64,000 nt of DNA, from the NCBI RefSeq assembly GCF_027595985.1, contig NC_073313.1, positions 101,729,552 through 101,793,551 of the forward strand, given 5' to 3'. Shown in pieces: positions 10,396-21,689 of the stretch. The position numbers were made by a program, and so were the translations under genes. The stretch is from Sorex araneus. Taxonomy: Eukaryota; Chordata; Mammalia; Eulipotyphla; Soricidae. How positions within the stretch are numbered: position 1 is the stretch's first letter; each line of letters starts with the position of its first letter. The notes beneath the pieces were generated by a model. That model searched no databases. It was not told the DNA's origin and saw only the letters and a list, made by a program, of their open reading frames with translations.

Positions 10396-10967
10396 CACTG
10401 TATCACTGTCATCCCATTGTCAGTTTACTCAAGCGGGCACCAGTTAGGTCTATATTGCACTCAGGCCTGAGATTTTAGCAGCCTCTCCTTACTCAACTTT
10501 CCAACGAGTGGAGGAGTGGAGGCTCTTTCAGGGTCAGGGGGATGAGACTATCGTTACTATTTTTGGCATATGGAATATGCCACGGGTAGCTTGCCAAGCT
10601 CTGCTGTGCCGGCGGTATACTCTCGATAGCTTGCTGGGCTCTCTGAGAGGTATGTATATATCTTTAACTGTATTTGGGATATGAATATGCCATGGGGAGC
10701 TTGCCAGGCTCTCCTGTGCAGGCAATAGGCTCTTGGTAGCTTGTCAGGTTCTCCAAGAGGGAGAACTACGCTATTAGATGTCGAAATGCGGCAGCGTGCA
10801 TCCGGGAGCTTGGTTTTATAGTCTCTGGATCTTAGCTACGGGGACATGGGGGATCTGGGTGGAAGAGGCACAGTCCCCATCTGAGCAGCCTTGGAAATCT
10901 CGACCCCGGGTCCCGCACACCTGGGTTCCTCTTCCGGTTCCTTCATGCATGACGCTCGTCCAAACAT
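10396..10967 (-). repeat. Class C repeat, subfamily with internal duplication
   Basis: Bounded by an exact 11-base TSD, GTTTCTTTTAT, at 10385-10395 and 10968-10978. On the left is the CACTGTATCACTGTCATCCC tail shared with class B. Then come the module GAGATTTTAGCAGCCTCTCC, TTTTTGGCATATGGAATATG, and two related blocks (about 10573-10650 and 10689-10762) each reading GAATATGCCA... AGCTTGCCA... CTCTGAGAGG or similar. The right half (GCTTGGTTTTATAGTCTCTG, GACCCCGGGTCCCGCACACC, CTTCATGCATGACGCTCGTC) has no counterpart in class B. Compared with the 60-kb copy it is 5'-truncated. Confidence 0.85.
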
Positions 10968-11029
10968 GTTTCTTTTATAATTACTAAAAATGTATGAATA
11001 AATCATTAAAAAATTGTCTGACATAATTT

Positions 11030-11196
11030 GGGTGTGTTTAGGGCTACACCTGGCAGTGCTTATACATACTCCTAGCTCTGTGATCAGGGCTCACTCCTGA
11101 TGGGCTCGGTGAACCATATGGATGCTGGGGATTAAACCAAGGTCAGCCTCATGTAAAGTAAGTGCCCAACCTACTGTACTATTGCTTTGGTATCTA
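11030..11196 (-). repeat. Old class A SINE
   Basis: GGGCTACACCTGGCAGTGCT, CTCACTCCTGATGGGCTCGG, GAACCATATGGATGCTGGGG, GGTCAGCCTC and CCTACTGTACTATTGC stand in minus-strand class A order. Heavily mutated. Confidence 0.8.
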
Positions 11197-11235
11197 ATTT
11201 AACAGTAATAGTAGATGTTATTATATGGAAAGAAA

Positions 11236-11295
11236 AACATAACTATCTCACAGTGATTCAATGAAATTAAAAAAAAACAAAAACTAAAAAAAAAT
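11236..11295 (+). mobile_element. Extremely short L1 3' end
   Basis: AACTATCTCACAGTGATTCA then ATGAAATTAAAAAAAAACAA is just the last 30-40 bases of the L1 3' UTR plus an A tail (compare 7925-7965). Either a severely 5'-truncated insertion or a remnant. Confidence 0.65.
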
Positions 11296-11399
11296 AAAAT
11301 TAGAAATTCTTCCCTTATACTATACTAAATATATAGTAAATATAAATGTACTGTTCTCATTAATATACTATACTATATTTCTTTGTACTGTAAATAATC

Positions 11400-11480
11400 A
11401 AATAAGCATTTATTGTGCCCTCAGTCTGGAATAAGCACTGTGTTAAGCACATGAAATATGCATCAAATACACCCTCTTCC
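11400..11480 (+). repeat. Ancient MIR-like relic
   Basis: AAGCATTTATTGTGCCCTCA... GGAATAAGCACTGTGTTAAG follows the MIR core pattern (CATTTATTGAGC... GCACTGTGCTAAGC) known across mammals. Only the central part is recognisable. Confidence 0.6.
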
Positions 11481-11489
11481 CACAAGAAT

Positions 11490-12850
11490 ATCTAGTGTAA
11501 TATAAATTGACTATAATGCCATTTCTTCTATCATTAGAATCACAGGAATGATTTTCTATCGTTTATCTTCTCTTTTTTTAATCAGTTAACTATTCAGCAT
11601 ATGTAATTTTAAAAACCAGATGGTGTTAAGCTGCCAATTTTAGTACTAGTTGTAAAAGTTCATTCCTTATCATACATTTAACATAGTATTTTAATGAGAA
11701 AACCATTCGCAAAGCATTTATATATTACTTAGTTTTAGTGGGTACCTTGAGAAGGATATAATAAGGAATATAGCTCTGGGGTTTGGGGAACTGCATCAGG
11801 CTTATAGTTGGAAAAATTAGACTTGAGTCAAGGCTTTTCCATTGTGTGAAGCTGGATAGGCTACAATTCTGAAAATAATGAATGGAATAAAAATTTGGAA
11901 AACAACTGACAACTATATAATCATTTTCAGCAGAGGACATCAGAATATTTTATTTTCTTTCTTTATTTTTCTACCACCACAGGGACTGTGGTCTGCTATA
12001 CTGTCAATGATAGGGTTTCATGCTTAACACCATTGTCCCAGGGTTTCCCCAACTATATCCCAATTTTCCTCCATGTGGGAAGCTTTGTACTTTGTTCTTA
12101 GTTTTCCTTGCCTTTTCCTCTCACAATTAAATATAAAGAGACTTTGCTTTTAATGATCGCCTTCTCTTTGAGAAGACTGAGAAAGAGTTAATGGCATTAA
12201 GTAGATTAAATTATGTTTGCTATGTTTATCATTAACTTTATTTTCTATGATATATCTAACAGTATCTTCAGAAATCTCATTTTTAGTGACTTTTAGCAGC
12301 ATTCTTCATAGTTGGCAATTACCTTCTTGATACAATCTCTTCTTTTGGTCTGTGATATCTGCTTTCCTTTATAGGTATTCTATCTCCATGTAGAGTGGCT
12401 CATTTATTTAGATTTTTATGGTAGAAAATCACAAAACTCAGTTTCTTCTTGCAAGTTTGCTATTTATAAGATTTATTTACCATGTATGCATAATGGATTC
12501 CAGATTCTAGTCATCTTTACTCCAGCTTTCCTAAGCTTCAGACCTACATAATCATCCATTCTGCAATACCCGAATCTGTGAATGTATAACATAGAAGAGT
12601 AGTTACTTCAATATATTTAACTGTTGAATTCATTAACTAACTTTAACTCTGCATTTCAGTCTGCTGCTTCCACTGTTTCCTGACCCACTTCAATAAAAAA
12701 CAAGAAACATCCAGCCATCTTTTAAACTAAAACCTTAATCATCAACCTTGACAACACTCTACCTCTCGCCATTGATTATAGGAATTTTGATAAGTGATTT
12801 ACAAAATTTTCTATACATTTTCTATTTAATTTCTACATTTGGTGGAAACA
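11490..12850. other. Unique AT-rich DNA
   Basis: No repeat or coding pattern that I can support. Open frames of up to 71 codons look random. Confidence 0.5.
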
Positions 12851-14480
12851 AATTTCACACAAAATTGTACTGGGGAGATAAGGCTGCATATGGCATATTG
12901 AACTCTTTTTCTCTTGAAGTTTGCTACAATTTACCCCAAGGAAACTGATACTAATTCAGATTTGAAGGAGTGATACAAAGATTTATGGACAAGCAAAAGC
13001 TTAGGAACTGCATAGCATTTAAACTAGTCATACAAGAAAAATTAGAAGAGCTTCTCTAAAGACAAGAAAGATGTCAAAAATCTGCATAACAATATGAGAT
13101 TAGGGCAGTAAATCCCTTCATTTTAGTAATCTCACTCAAAATCAATGGCCTAAATTCACTGATCAAGAGACAAGGAATGGCAGGATGGATCAGAGAACTG
13201 AAACCAACTCTGCTGCTTACAAGAGATACATATAAATAATTATATTTATAATTATAAATAAATAATAAATAAACAATAAATAAATATAATAAATAAACAA
13301 TCAGTTATTACATATAAATAATGAATTTAAAGTCTAGAGTGAAAAACAAGTAAACAATTCCTGAAGGGCCAGGTGACTATTCTTATATCAAACAACATAG
13401 ACTTCAAAATTTAAAAGATGTTGGTCATTTTTAATGATCAATGGATCAATCAAGAAAAACTAACTTTTTAACAGATAGGTGCCCATTGATGAATCATCAA
13501 AATACTTAAAACAGCTGCTAACATACTTGAATGAAAACATTTACAGCAACACAAAAGTTCTAGGAGACTGTAACACTACTATCACACTGTTGGATAGACC
13601 AACTATGCAAAATCTCAAAAGAAAAATTGATTGTCAAGGAAGAAATGGAAGAGATGGGCATAGCAGACATATATAGGACACCAAAGTTGATTAAACATAC
13701 TTAGTTACACTGGGGACATCAAACAAGGTAAACATCATGGTAATGACAAAATATATTTCCATAAAGCCAATAATATAGAAATAATATTAACTATTCACTC
13801 ATACCAAGATGCTTTGAATGTGGAAATTAATCAGAAATAGGAACTGAGAAAAACTCAAACATTTGGAAACTAAACAATGTAATGCTGAACAACCAGTGTG
13901 TCAAATAGTAAATCAGAGAAGAAATGAAAACATTTCTGGAAACAAATTAGAATGAAGACTTGAATTACCACAACATATAGAACAAAGCAAAAGCAGTGTT
14001 GAGAGGGAAGTTCATAGTAATTCAAGCATTAATTAGGAAGGGCCAAAAATAAATAACCTAACAGCACAGCCTTGGCTGTTAGAAAAAGATAAACAAAGCA
14101 GATAGAATGAAATAATAAAAAAAACATAGAGCAGAATTCAATGATATAGAAAAGAAAAAACTCAGAATGAACAATGCAGAGAGCTAATTTTTGTAAAACA
14201 ATGAACTCCTATCAGAAATGAAAGGGGAGCTATCATAACAGATAAATACCACATAAATTAGGCAGGAAAGTGATATTAATGTCATTCAAATCAGAAATTA
14301 GACTATCACTCTATAGATAGCATGATATTATATATAAAAAACCCTTACAGACTCTACTAAAAAACTAGGAATAACTTGTGCAGAAAGTGTCAGACTACAA
14401 AATCAGCACACAGAAATTTATGACAATTTTGCATGCACACAACACAACGTAATAGAACAGAGAAGTTTTAAAAACAATAC
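12850..14480 (+). mobile_element. Ancient L1 ORF2 remains
   Basis: AATGGCCTAAATTCACTGAT... GCAGGATGGATCAGAGAACT... GCTGCTTACAAGAGATACAT is the endonuclease-domain start of an old mammalian L1 ORF2 (NGLNSP-type opening, then 'LLQETH'-like coding). Later landmarks follow in order: GACATATATAGGACACC, GGAAACTAAACAATGTAATGCTGAACAACCAG (13864-13896), GTGTTGAGAGGGAAGTTCAT, and a reverse-transcriptase-region scrap at 14285-14460. The frame is destroyed by stops and indels, and a large internal deletion precedes 14280. An AT-rich ATAAATAA block at 13229-13325 has expanded inside it. Confidence 0.7.
13229..13325. repeat. (ATAA/TAAA)n low-complexity tract
   Basis: Near-continuous AATAAATA and ATAATTATA repetition inside the old L1. 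Confidence 0.85.
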
Positions 14481-14984
14481 ATTCGTAATTTTGTCTCAAA
14501 AATTCAAATAACTAAAACCTTAAAACAGGTGAAACACAAGGGAGACTAGAAATGTGTTTCTGGTGGTCAAAGAATAAAATGAAAATAGACTTTGATAAGG
14601 CATCTTGTTTCTGCAACAAGTACTTTTCCTGAACAATCTGGATAGGCATGTGTTGTGTATTTAGATTCAAATAATCCCAGTGTTCTCCGAGGAGGTAACT
14701 TCTACAGTCAGCATCAACATTTTCAGCAGAGTGTGAATAGTTACACACTGCACTATTTTCATGATAAACATCTCCAGTCCCAGTTCACAGACTCAGCATT
14801 TCCCCCAGTAAATTGCATTTGGCAGTGACTGGCTGCAAGTCACCACTGTTTCAAATGAATGCAACTTTACTTTAGAAACAAATCAAGCAACACTCACTAT
14901 CCTGGAATTAAGAAACAGAAGGTGAAAGACCCTCTTTGAATGCAAACTGCAACCTGGAGTGTAAAAATATTGATTGGTTTGCCT

Positions 14985-15048
14985 TTCCATATATATATAT
15001 ATATATACATGTATATAATTTGAATTTCTATGTATATATATGTAAACT
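14985..15048. repeat. (TA)n microsatellite, interrupted
   Basis: ATATATATATATATATATAC followed after a gap by TGTATATATATGTA. Confidence 0.9.
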
Positions 15049-15079
15049 CAAATGATTTCTTTTGTGGTCTTTACCATCA

Positions 15080-15333
15080 CTGTCACTCTCATTATATCAC
15101 TGTCATCCCGTTGCTCATCGATTTGCTCGAGTGGGCACCAGTAACATCTCCATTGTGAAACTTGTTACTGTTTTTGGCATATCGAATACATCATGGGTAG
15201 CTTGCCAGGCTTTGCCATGTGGGTGAGATACTCTCGGTAGCTTTCCAGGCTCTCCAAGAGGAACGGAAGAATCAAACCCAGGTTGGCTGCGTGCATTGCA
15301 AACACCCTACCCGCTGTGCTATCATTCCAGCCC
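15080..15333 (-). repeat. Class B SINE
   Basis: Left end CACTGTCACTCTCATTATATCACTGTCATC is the class B tail (15080-15109). Then GCTCGAGTGGGCACCAGTAA, the two GCTTGCCAGG/GCTTTCCAGG blocks, B box complement GAATCAAACCCAG, and head CCTACCCGCTGTGCTATCAT. Confidence 0.92.
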
Positions 15334-15438
15334 CCATATTTATTATAATTATTTAAGATAATGAGTGGACAGCGTCCCATATTACTGTTTCAAATTAGCC
15401 TTGGAAATAACAAAGTGGCAAAAGTGATTTTTAAAACT

Positions 15439-15594
15439 TTGGGGGCCACTCTCGAGAGTGCTAACTCCTGGCTTTGCACTTAAGGATCACCTCTGTTGGG
15501 CTCAAGAGACTAAATGGTGTGTCCGGGTTAGAATCTTTGCTGGCCACGTGCAAGGCAAGTGCACCATCTACTGTATTATTGCTCCTGCCCCTGG
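15439..15594 (-). repeat. Old class A SINE
   Basis: GGGGCCACTCTCGAGAGTGC, CTCCTGGCTTTGCACTTAAG, GGCCACGTGCAAGGCAAGTG and CTACTGTATTATTGCTCC stand in minus-strand class A order with an altered B box. Confidence 0.8.
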
Positions 15595-15899
15595 GAGAAA
15601 TATTTTTTAAGTATCAACTTTATCCTTGACCATAGTAAGCTTAATAAAAAAGTTATTTATAATATTTTTCACGTTTTTCTATTTCTTTTCTATATTTATT
15701 CAAAACACTTTCCCTAAAACAAAACTGCATTAGATACATCTAGGTTGCAGGTGGCATGTTAGTCTCTTTTTCTTGTAAAATTTGTAATAACTCACCCTCA
15801 TCAAAACCGATGTCAATGGTGCTTAAATACCTAGGAGCTTAAAGCTTAGAGAACAAACTGAAAGAAGTGGCAATTCTCTATACACTCTGTTATGGTTAA

Positions 15900-16432
15900 G
15901 AAACAAACTTCAATCTTCATATGTTATTGGGAATTTAAACAGATGTGGTAACTATGGAACACAATATGGAGATTTCTCAGCAATTTGAGAGCAAAAAACC
16001 TTGTAATTCAGTCATTCCACTTAGGAGTATATATCTGAATAATATTATGCAAATTCAATTAGATGAATACACCCCTTTATTCTTTGTAGTGCTGTTTTTA
16101 TTAACTAATATATAAAAACAACAGAAGTATCCACCAATGACATGAATGAAGCTAGAGGATATGCATGTGAAAATAAATCAAACTACCACAGGGCTGCACT
16201 CATTTGTTGAAGATAAAAAACTAACTCTTCAATTATAAAATAAAAACATCATTTAATAAGGGAAGGAGAGATTGTGAGGATGAAACACGGAGGTTAATTG
16301 TATAATGATAATAGAAATAGACTTTTGGTGGTAGTCCTAATGTAGCATATACAAATGTAAAATTATGCTACTAGAAATCTATATAAAGATGTTAATCAAT
16401 GTTACTTCAATAAAAATTAAAACTAAAGTAGT
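15900..16432 (+). mobile_element. Old L1 3' end
   Basis: Decayed ORF2 C-terminal landmarks (TATGGAACACAATATGGAGATT, 'attccacttaggagtatata', ACAGAAGTATCCACCAATGA, GGGCTGCACTCATTTGTTGA) lead to a 3' UTR-like GTTAATTGTATAATG and an A-rich end with TTCAATAAAAATTAAAAC. No intact frame. Confidence 0.7.
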
Positions 16433-16434
16433 CA

Positions 16435-17385
16435 AAATACAAATTATATCTGTAGAATTCTTTGTACTTTTTTGACTTTCAACCCAAAGAGTCATGTAAT
16501 ATTGTCCATTTGTAGGAAAGAGCATGCAATGACAATTTCTTCAGACACATTAATTATTTGCCTGGAAGAATGCCTCAAGATTCTTGATCTACTAATGATA
16601 TTAGATAACATGGGTTGTTCTGGAGCATTTTAATGAGTACCCATGCTGTAACGCTAGTCTTTAGGAAAATATTTCTGACTTCTAATTAACTTATAAAGTC
16701 TCCTTGGACATTTTTTTTGGTTGTTGTTTTGAAACTGAGAATGAAGGAAGGAAATTATATGGTAGTTATTTAAATGCATTCCTTTGAATCTTTCTCTAGA
16801 TGACATAAATTAATGGCTGGTCTCATTTTTCATGCTCCCATGCATGAAAATAAAGAAATCAAGACGGTGCTGCTATTTAACTATTACAGGAGAAATTCAT
16901 CTTTGATAGGAATTATATAGAGCTTTCTAGTTTGGGCATCTATGCACTTTACTAATCCACTTACAGGACCAAAGAAGCAACTCAGGTTTTGCCAAATTGA
17001 ACTGTGTAAATTTTAGTGATTCTGGCCCAGAAACCATACTGTCTGCTTCCATTGCACAAAGAGGATTCCCTTTTCTGAAGCATAAGGAATTCTATTACCC
17101 AGCAGCATTTGACAAGTTAAATTAGTCTGTAGACAATTTAACTACAGGAGTGCTTGCCTCTAGGAAAACCATTAATTTTGTTTAAAGTGACTACATTGCT
17201 ATCACTGGGGGCTTTCCAATTTTGGGGCTGCCATAGAATTTTGTTTTAAGATAAGAATGCTGATTAACTACATATTCATTTCTTAATTTCCCCTGAAAAT
17301 ATATCAGATACATAAATGTGCAAATATATCGATATAGAAGTTTGATAGAGATTTCTATTTTTATCACTAAATTAGGATATTTGTT
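16435..17385. other. Unique DNA, nothing recognised
   Basis: No repeat, RNA gene or coding sequence that I can support. Confidence 0.5.
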
Positions 17386-17387
17386 TT

Positions 17388-17535
17388 GGGGGCCACATCT
17401 GGCAGTTCTCAGGGACTACACTTTGCTTGTTGTTTGGATGTTGCTCCTGGCAGTGCGGTAGGAGCATCAGAACTGGTGCTTGTGCATGCAAAGCACAAGC
17501 TCCAGCCCTGTGAGCTATTTCCAAGACCCTCACGA
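17388..17535 (-). repeat. Old class A SINE
   Basis: GGGGGCCACATCTGGCAGTT, GTTGCTCCTGGCAGTGCGGT, GGTGCTTGTGCATGCAAAGC and CCTGTGAGCTATTTCC are recognisable minus-strand landmarks. Confidence 0.7.
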
Positions 17536-17539
17536 TGCT

Positions 17540-18515
17540 TCTATGGAAAAAAGAGAACACAACTCTGCAACTATACTTATACTGTCTTCTGTACTAATTA
17601 AAGTGTAGATATTTTGGAAATTGTAAGATGTGTATTTGGTATCCAAAAGCACAAGCTCACGGAATATATATCATCTTTATGAGTCAGCTTGCATTTTTGA
17701 AAACTTAAAATCAACACAAGTCTGTGTAGGTCAAGTCCTACATTCTCAGTTCACACCTTTGCATATGCAGACATCCACTGTATCCAATGTTACTATGAAA
17801 GGAAACTGCTAAAATTCATACTGTGTATAGTTCTAGATGGCCTTTAAAGTAGAGAGTATCCCTGGAGGGAATTGTAAATGCTCATTCTTAACCATTTCCT
17901 TCTAAGGGAATTTAGTAAAGTCGTTAGTAAAGTTCCCAATTAATCTCAAAGCTACTTTAGATGTGGCTTTTAAAATATAGCTCGGTTCACCTAGCAGTTT
18001 AAGGCTGGTGGGAGGGGGACCTCCACAGGTCTCATCTTTACTAACCAAAAGCAAAAAGTTTGGCATCAAACCTTAAATCTTTTGTAATCAGTACAAGACT
18101 GCAATCTTATGACGATAATACCAAATATCTAGTTAGAGCTAAGAATCTATTAGCAGTGTATTCTCAAGGGCCTGACTATTGGCAAATTGGAAATAAGCCT
18201 ATCTTGCTTGAAGTATCACAACTATTCTCCTAGTGAGCTTCATTAAGGCTAGCAGTTGTGTGATGTGATGTTGTTGTGCGATACGCTATGCAGCACATAC
18301 TAAGTAGAAGTAACACTCATTTTATAGTCTCTTACCTCCAACCATAAATAAAGATTGCATAATGAGGCATTTAGTATCCTTCCAAGAGGATCAAGTGTTC
18401 CTGTGTGTTTTTGCGTATCTGCTGTGTATATATTAGGTGTGAAAAGAAAGATTTGGAGGTGAGTCTAGACAGATAATCTTAGCAGCATGATTATTTCTTC
18501 TTCCCATTGAAATTT
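17540..18515. other. Unique DNA, nothing recognised
   Basis: A GC-richer patch at 17985-18035 (GGCTGGTGGGAGGGGGACCT) has no identity I can give. Confidence 0.45.
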
Positions 18516-18520
18516 TAATT

Positions 18521-18682
18521 TTTTCGGTTTTGGCCCATACCTAGCAGTGCTCAGGACTTAGTCCTAGCTCTGTATTCAGGAATCGAAACTCGGGCCAGTT
18601 CAGGGTGTTTTATGGGGTGTTGGAAATCCAACCCAGGTCGGCTACAAGAAAGGCATGCACTCTACCCAATCTGGCCCCTTTC
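18521..18682 (-). repeat. Old class A SINE
   Basis: TTTTGGCCCATACCTAGCAG, CTCAGGACTTAGTCCTAGCTC, ATGGGGTGTTGGAAATCCAA, CCCAGGTCGGCTAC and CTCTACCCAATCTGGCCCC, minus strand. Confidence 0.8.
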
Positions 18683-18734
18683 TCAATTTTTCATTGGTAT
18701 GATTGATTGCTAAAACAAGATTGCCCACACTTGT

Positions 18735-18905
18735 TGGTGCTGCCCAATTCCTAATCAGTTCATGATGTTTGCCTTGGCTGGCACATCTGCTTGCAGTGCT
18801 CACACATGCTTGTAACAGATCACATTTCTGATCATAGTACTCCTACAACTTTAGTTGTAGTGCTCACCAGGGACTGAACACTTAAGTTATAATTACATAC
18901 CTGGT
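18735..18905 (-). repeat. Possible very old SINE
   Basis: TTGGTGCTGCCCAATTCC, GCTTGCAGTGCTCACACATG and TGTAGTGCTCACCAGGGACT are suggestive of SINE body but in weak order. Confidence 0.3.
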
Positions 18906-18931
18906 TGTGTGCTCAAGTTATCACAGTCTGT

Positions 18932-19118
18932 TGCTGCAATGCCACAGAAACATCCCCATCACCAGAGTCTCATAGTTTCTCCCAAAAGTCCCCTCACTAT
19001 TGTCCCAATGTCCCTTCTTCCTGTCCCCTCCCTTGGGAACCGCAGTTCTCAGTCCCTTAACAATATCTCAAGGTTTCCATTGGTCACCATATTCTTAATT
19101 TCTTTAGCTTGAAATTCT
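18932..19118. repeat. Interspersed repeat, copy 1 of an inverted pair
   Basis: The complement of this sequence recurs at 23914-24097. Shared strings include CCCAAAAGTCCCCTCACTAT, TGTCCCAATGTCCCTTCTTC and TCTCATAGTTTCTCCCA. I do not know the family. The right end of the partner (GCATTGCAAGCATAAAACAA) faintly resembles the end of an older L1 3' UTR. Confidence 0.7.
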
Positions 19119-20338
19119 TTTTTTATTGAATCACCATGTGGAAAGTTACAAAGCTTTCAGGCTTAAGTCTCAGTTACACAATGCTCGAACACCCATCCCT
19201 TCACCAGTGCAAATATTCCACCACCAAGAACCACAGTAAACCTTTCCCCCACCCTCACCCCCCAGATTCCACCCCGCTCGTGTAGCTGATAAATTTCACT
19301 TTACTTTCTCTTTACTTTGCTTACATTCAAACAAAAAACTCACTATTATTGTTTGGAGTTTCCTCCCCCCCCCCACCCGCCAGAGTCAGACCTGCTGGAA
19401 AGGAATCATTTGATAATTTGTTTTCCATTGCTGAGAATGAAGAGATATGAGGTCGTGCGGCCACAATAGCAGCCGCGAGGTTTCAGATTTCTGTATTTTA
19501 GTATTTTAGTAACTAAGTCCAGTGGAATTTCTGCCAGAAGTTGCATCATTGCTAGCTTGTACCTCTCTGCTACATTATATTCCACATATGAGTGCAATCT
19601 TTCTATGTCTGTCTCTTTCTTTCTGACTCATTTCACTCAAAATGATACTTTCCACGTTGATTCACTTATATGCAAATTTCATAACGTCATTTTTTTAACA
19701 GCTGCATAGTATTCCATTGTGTAGATGTACCAAAGTTTCTTTATCCATTAATCTGGTTTTGGGTACTCGGTTTTTTCCAGATTGTGGCTATTGTAAACAG
19801 TGCTGCAATGAACATAGAAATGCAAATGCCATTTATACTATACCTTTTTGCCTCTCCAGGATATACTCCCAGAAGTGGTATTGCTGGATCAAATGAGAGC
19901 CCAATTTCTAATTTTTTGAGAAGTGTCCATACTGTTTTCTAAAAGGGCTGAACCAGTCGGCATTCCCACCAGCAGTGAAGGAGAGTCCCTTTCTCCCCAC
20001 ATCCATGCCAACACCGGTCACTTTTGTTCTTTTGGATATGGGCCAGTCTCTGTGGTGTGAGATAGTATCTCATTGTTGCTTTGATATGCATCTCCCTGAT
20101 GATTAGTGATAAGGAGCATTTTTTTCATGTGTCTTTTATCCATTCAGATTTCTTCCTTGAGAAAGTTTCTGTTCATTTCAGCACCCCATTTTCTGATGGG
20201 GTCGGATGTTTTCTTTTCGTGGAGTTTAACCAGTACCTTGTAAATCCTTGATATCAACCCCTTATCTGATGGGTGTTGGGTGAATATCCTTTCCCATTCT
20301 ATACAGTGTCTTTGTATTCTGGACTCTGTATCTTTTTT
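19119..20338 (-). mobile_element. L1 3' half (3' UTR and ORF2 C-terminus), part of a twin-primed copy
   Basis: Poly-T, then the L1 3' UTR (ATCACCATGTGGAAAGTTAC, GGTCGTGCGGCCACAATAGC), then complement ORF2 landmarks: CCACATATGAGTGCAATC, TTTCTGACTCATTTCACTCA, ACAGCTGCATAGTATTCC, GGTATTGCTGGATCAAATGA, CATTCCCACCAGCAGTGAAG, CTGATGATTAGTGATAAGGA. The element is cut at 20338 by a nested insertion and resumes at 20751. Confidence 0.92.
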
Positions 20339-20750
20339 TAAATTTTTTTATTGAGTCACCATGTGGAAAGTTACAAAGTTTTCAGGTTTAAGTCTCAGTT
20401 ATACAATGCTTGAACACCCATCCCTTCACCAGTGCTCATATTCCACCACCAAGAATCACAGTATAGCTCCACCCTGCACCCCCACATCCCTAGCCCCCCA
20501 CACCCCTAGCCCCTCCCACACACCTAGCCCCCCCCGCCTGTGTAACTAATAAATTTCACTTTACTTTCACGTTGATTTCACTCAATATTTCAACAGAACT
20601 CATTATTATTGTTTGGAGAGTCTCTCCCCTAAAGTCGGACCTGCTGAAAAGGAATCATTAGATAATTTGTTTTCCATTGCTGAGAATGAAGAGGTATGAG
20701 GTCGAGTGACCACACTTAGCGGCCTCACGGTTTTGGGTTTCTGTATTTTA
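20339..20750 (-). mobile_element. L1 3' UTR fragment nested inside the L1
   Basis: A second 3' UTR start (ATTGAGTCACCATGTGGAAA, CACCCATCCCTTCACCAGTG... GGTCGAGTGACCACACTTAG) interrupts the surrounding ORF2. The host sequence GACTCTGTATCTTTTT (20322-20337) is repeated as GACACTGTATCTTTTT (20751-20766), 15 of 16 bases. Removing the insert restores the ORF2 order seen at 52.8 kb, so the call is direct. The copy consists only of the UTR, about 410 bases. Confidence 0.88.
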
Positions 20751-21265
20751 GACACTGTATCTTTTTGAGGTACAGAAGCTTCTCAGTTTAAGATAGTCCC
20801 ATTTGTTAATCTCTGTTTCCACTTGCCTGGCCAGTGGCGAGTCTTCTTTGAAATTATCTGTAGCTTCAATGTCATGGAGGGTTTTTCCGACCTTGTCTTC
20901 AATGTACCTTATGGATTCTGGTCTAATGTTGATGTCTTTAATCCATTTTGATCTGACTTTTGTGCATGGTGTTAGGTATAAGTCTGAGCTCATTTTTTTT
21001 GCATGTAGCTGTCCAGTGTTGCCAGCACACTTTTTTAAAGAGGCTTTCTTTGTTCGACTTTAAATTTCTTGCTCCCTTATCAAAGATTAGATGATCATAT
21101 ATTTGAGGTTTTGTGTAAGGGTATTCTACCCTGTTCCATTGGTCTACTTCTCTGCCTTAGTTCCAGTACCATGCAGTTTTAATTATTACCACTTTGTAGT
21201 AGAGCTTGAGGTTGGGGAATGTGATGCCTCCCATCTTCCTTTTTTCCCAAAGTTGATTTAGCTAT
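20751..21265 (-). mobile_element. L1 ORF2, continuation of the 19.1-kb copy
   Basis: The complement frame reads LYLTPCTKVRSKWIKDINIR, ESIRYIEDKVGKTLHDIEAT and SPLARQVETEINKWDYLKLR, the L1 ORF2 segment after the reverse transcriptase. It then decays to GCCTCCCATCTTCC... AGTTGATTTAGCTAT, where orientation switches. Confidence 0.92.
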
Positions 21266-21667
21266 ACCAAGAAACTCCTTGAAACAATACACTCATATAG
21301 TAAAGTCGCAGGCTATAAAATCAATACCCAAAAGTCCATGGCTCTCCTATATGAAAATAATGAGAGAGAAGAAAGTGATATGTTAAAAACAACCCCGTTC
21401 ACAATCACGCCTCAGAAAATCAAGTACCTCAGAATCAATTTAACTAAGGAGGTGAAGGACCTGTACAGAGAAAATTACAAAACGTTATTTCACGAAATAA
21501 AAGAGGACACAAGGAAATGGAAGCACATTGCCTGTTCATGGATTGGGAGAATTAACATTGTCAAAATGACAATACTTCCCAAAGCTTTATACAGATTCAG
21601 TGTGATCCCTATAAGGATACCCATGACATTCTTCAGGGAAGTAGACCAAACCCTCCTAAAATTCATA
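21266..21667 (+). mobile_element. Inverted 5' segment of the same L1 (twin priming)
   Basis: Plus-strand ORF2 coding: [80 protein letters not shown]. It ends at AAATTCATA. The minus-strand part begins at ATAGCTAAA. In the uninterrupted L1 at 53.5 kb these two points are only about 22 bases apart, so the two pieces are adjacent parts of one L1 with the 5' piece flipped. Confidence 0.9.
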
Positions 21668-21689
21668 GTTTCTCTATATCCTTAGTTCA

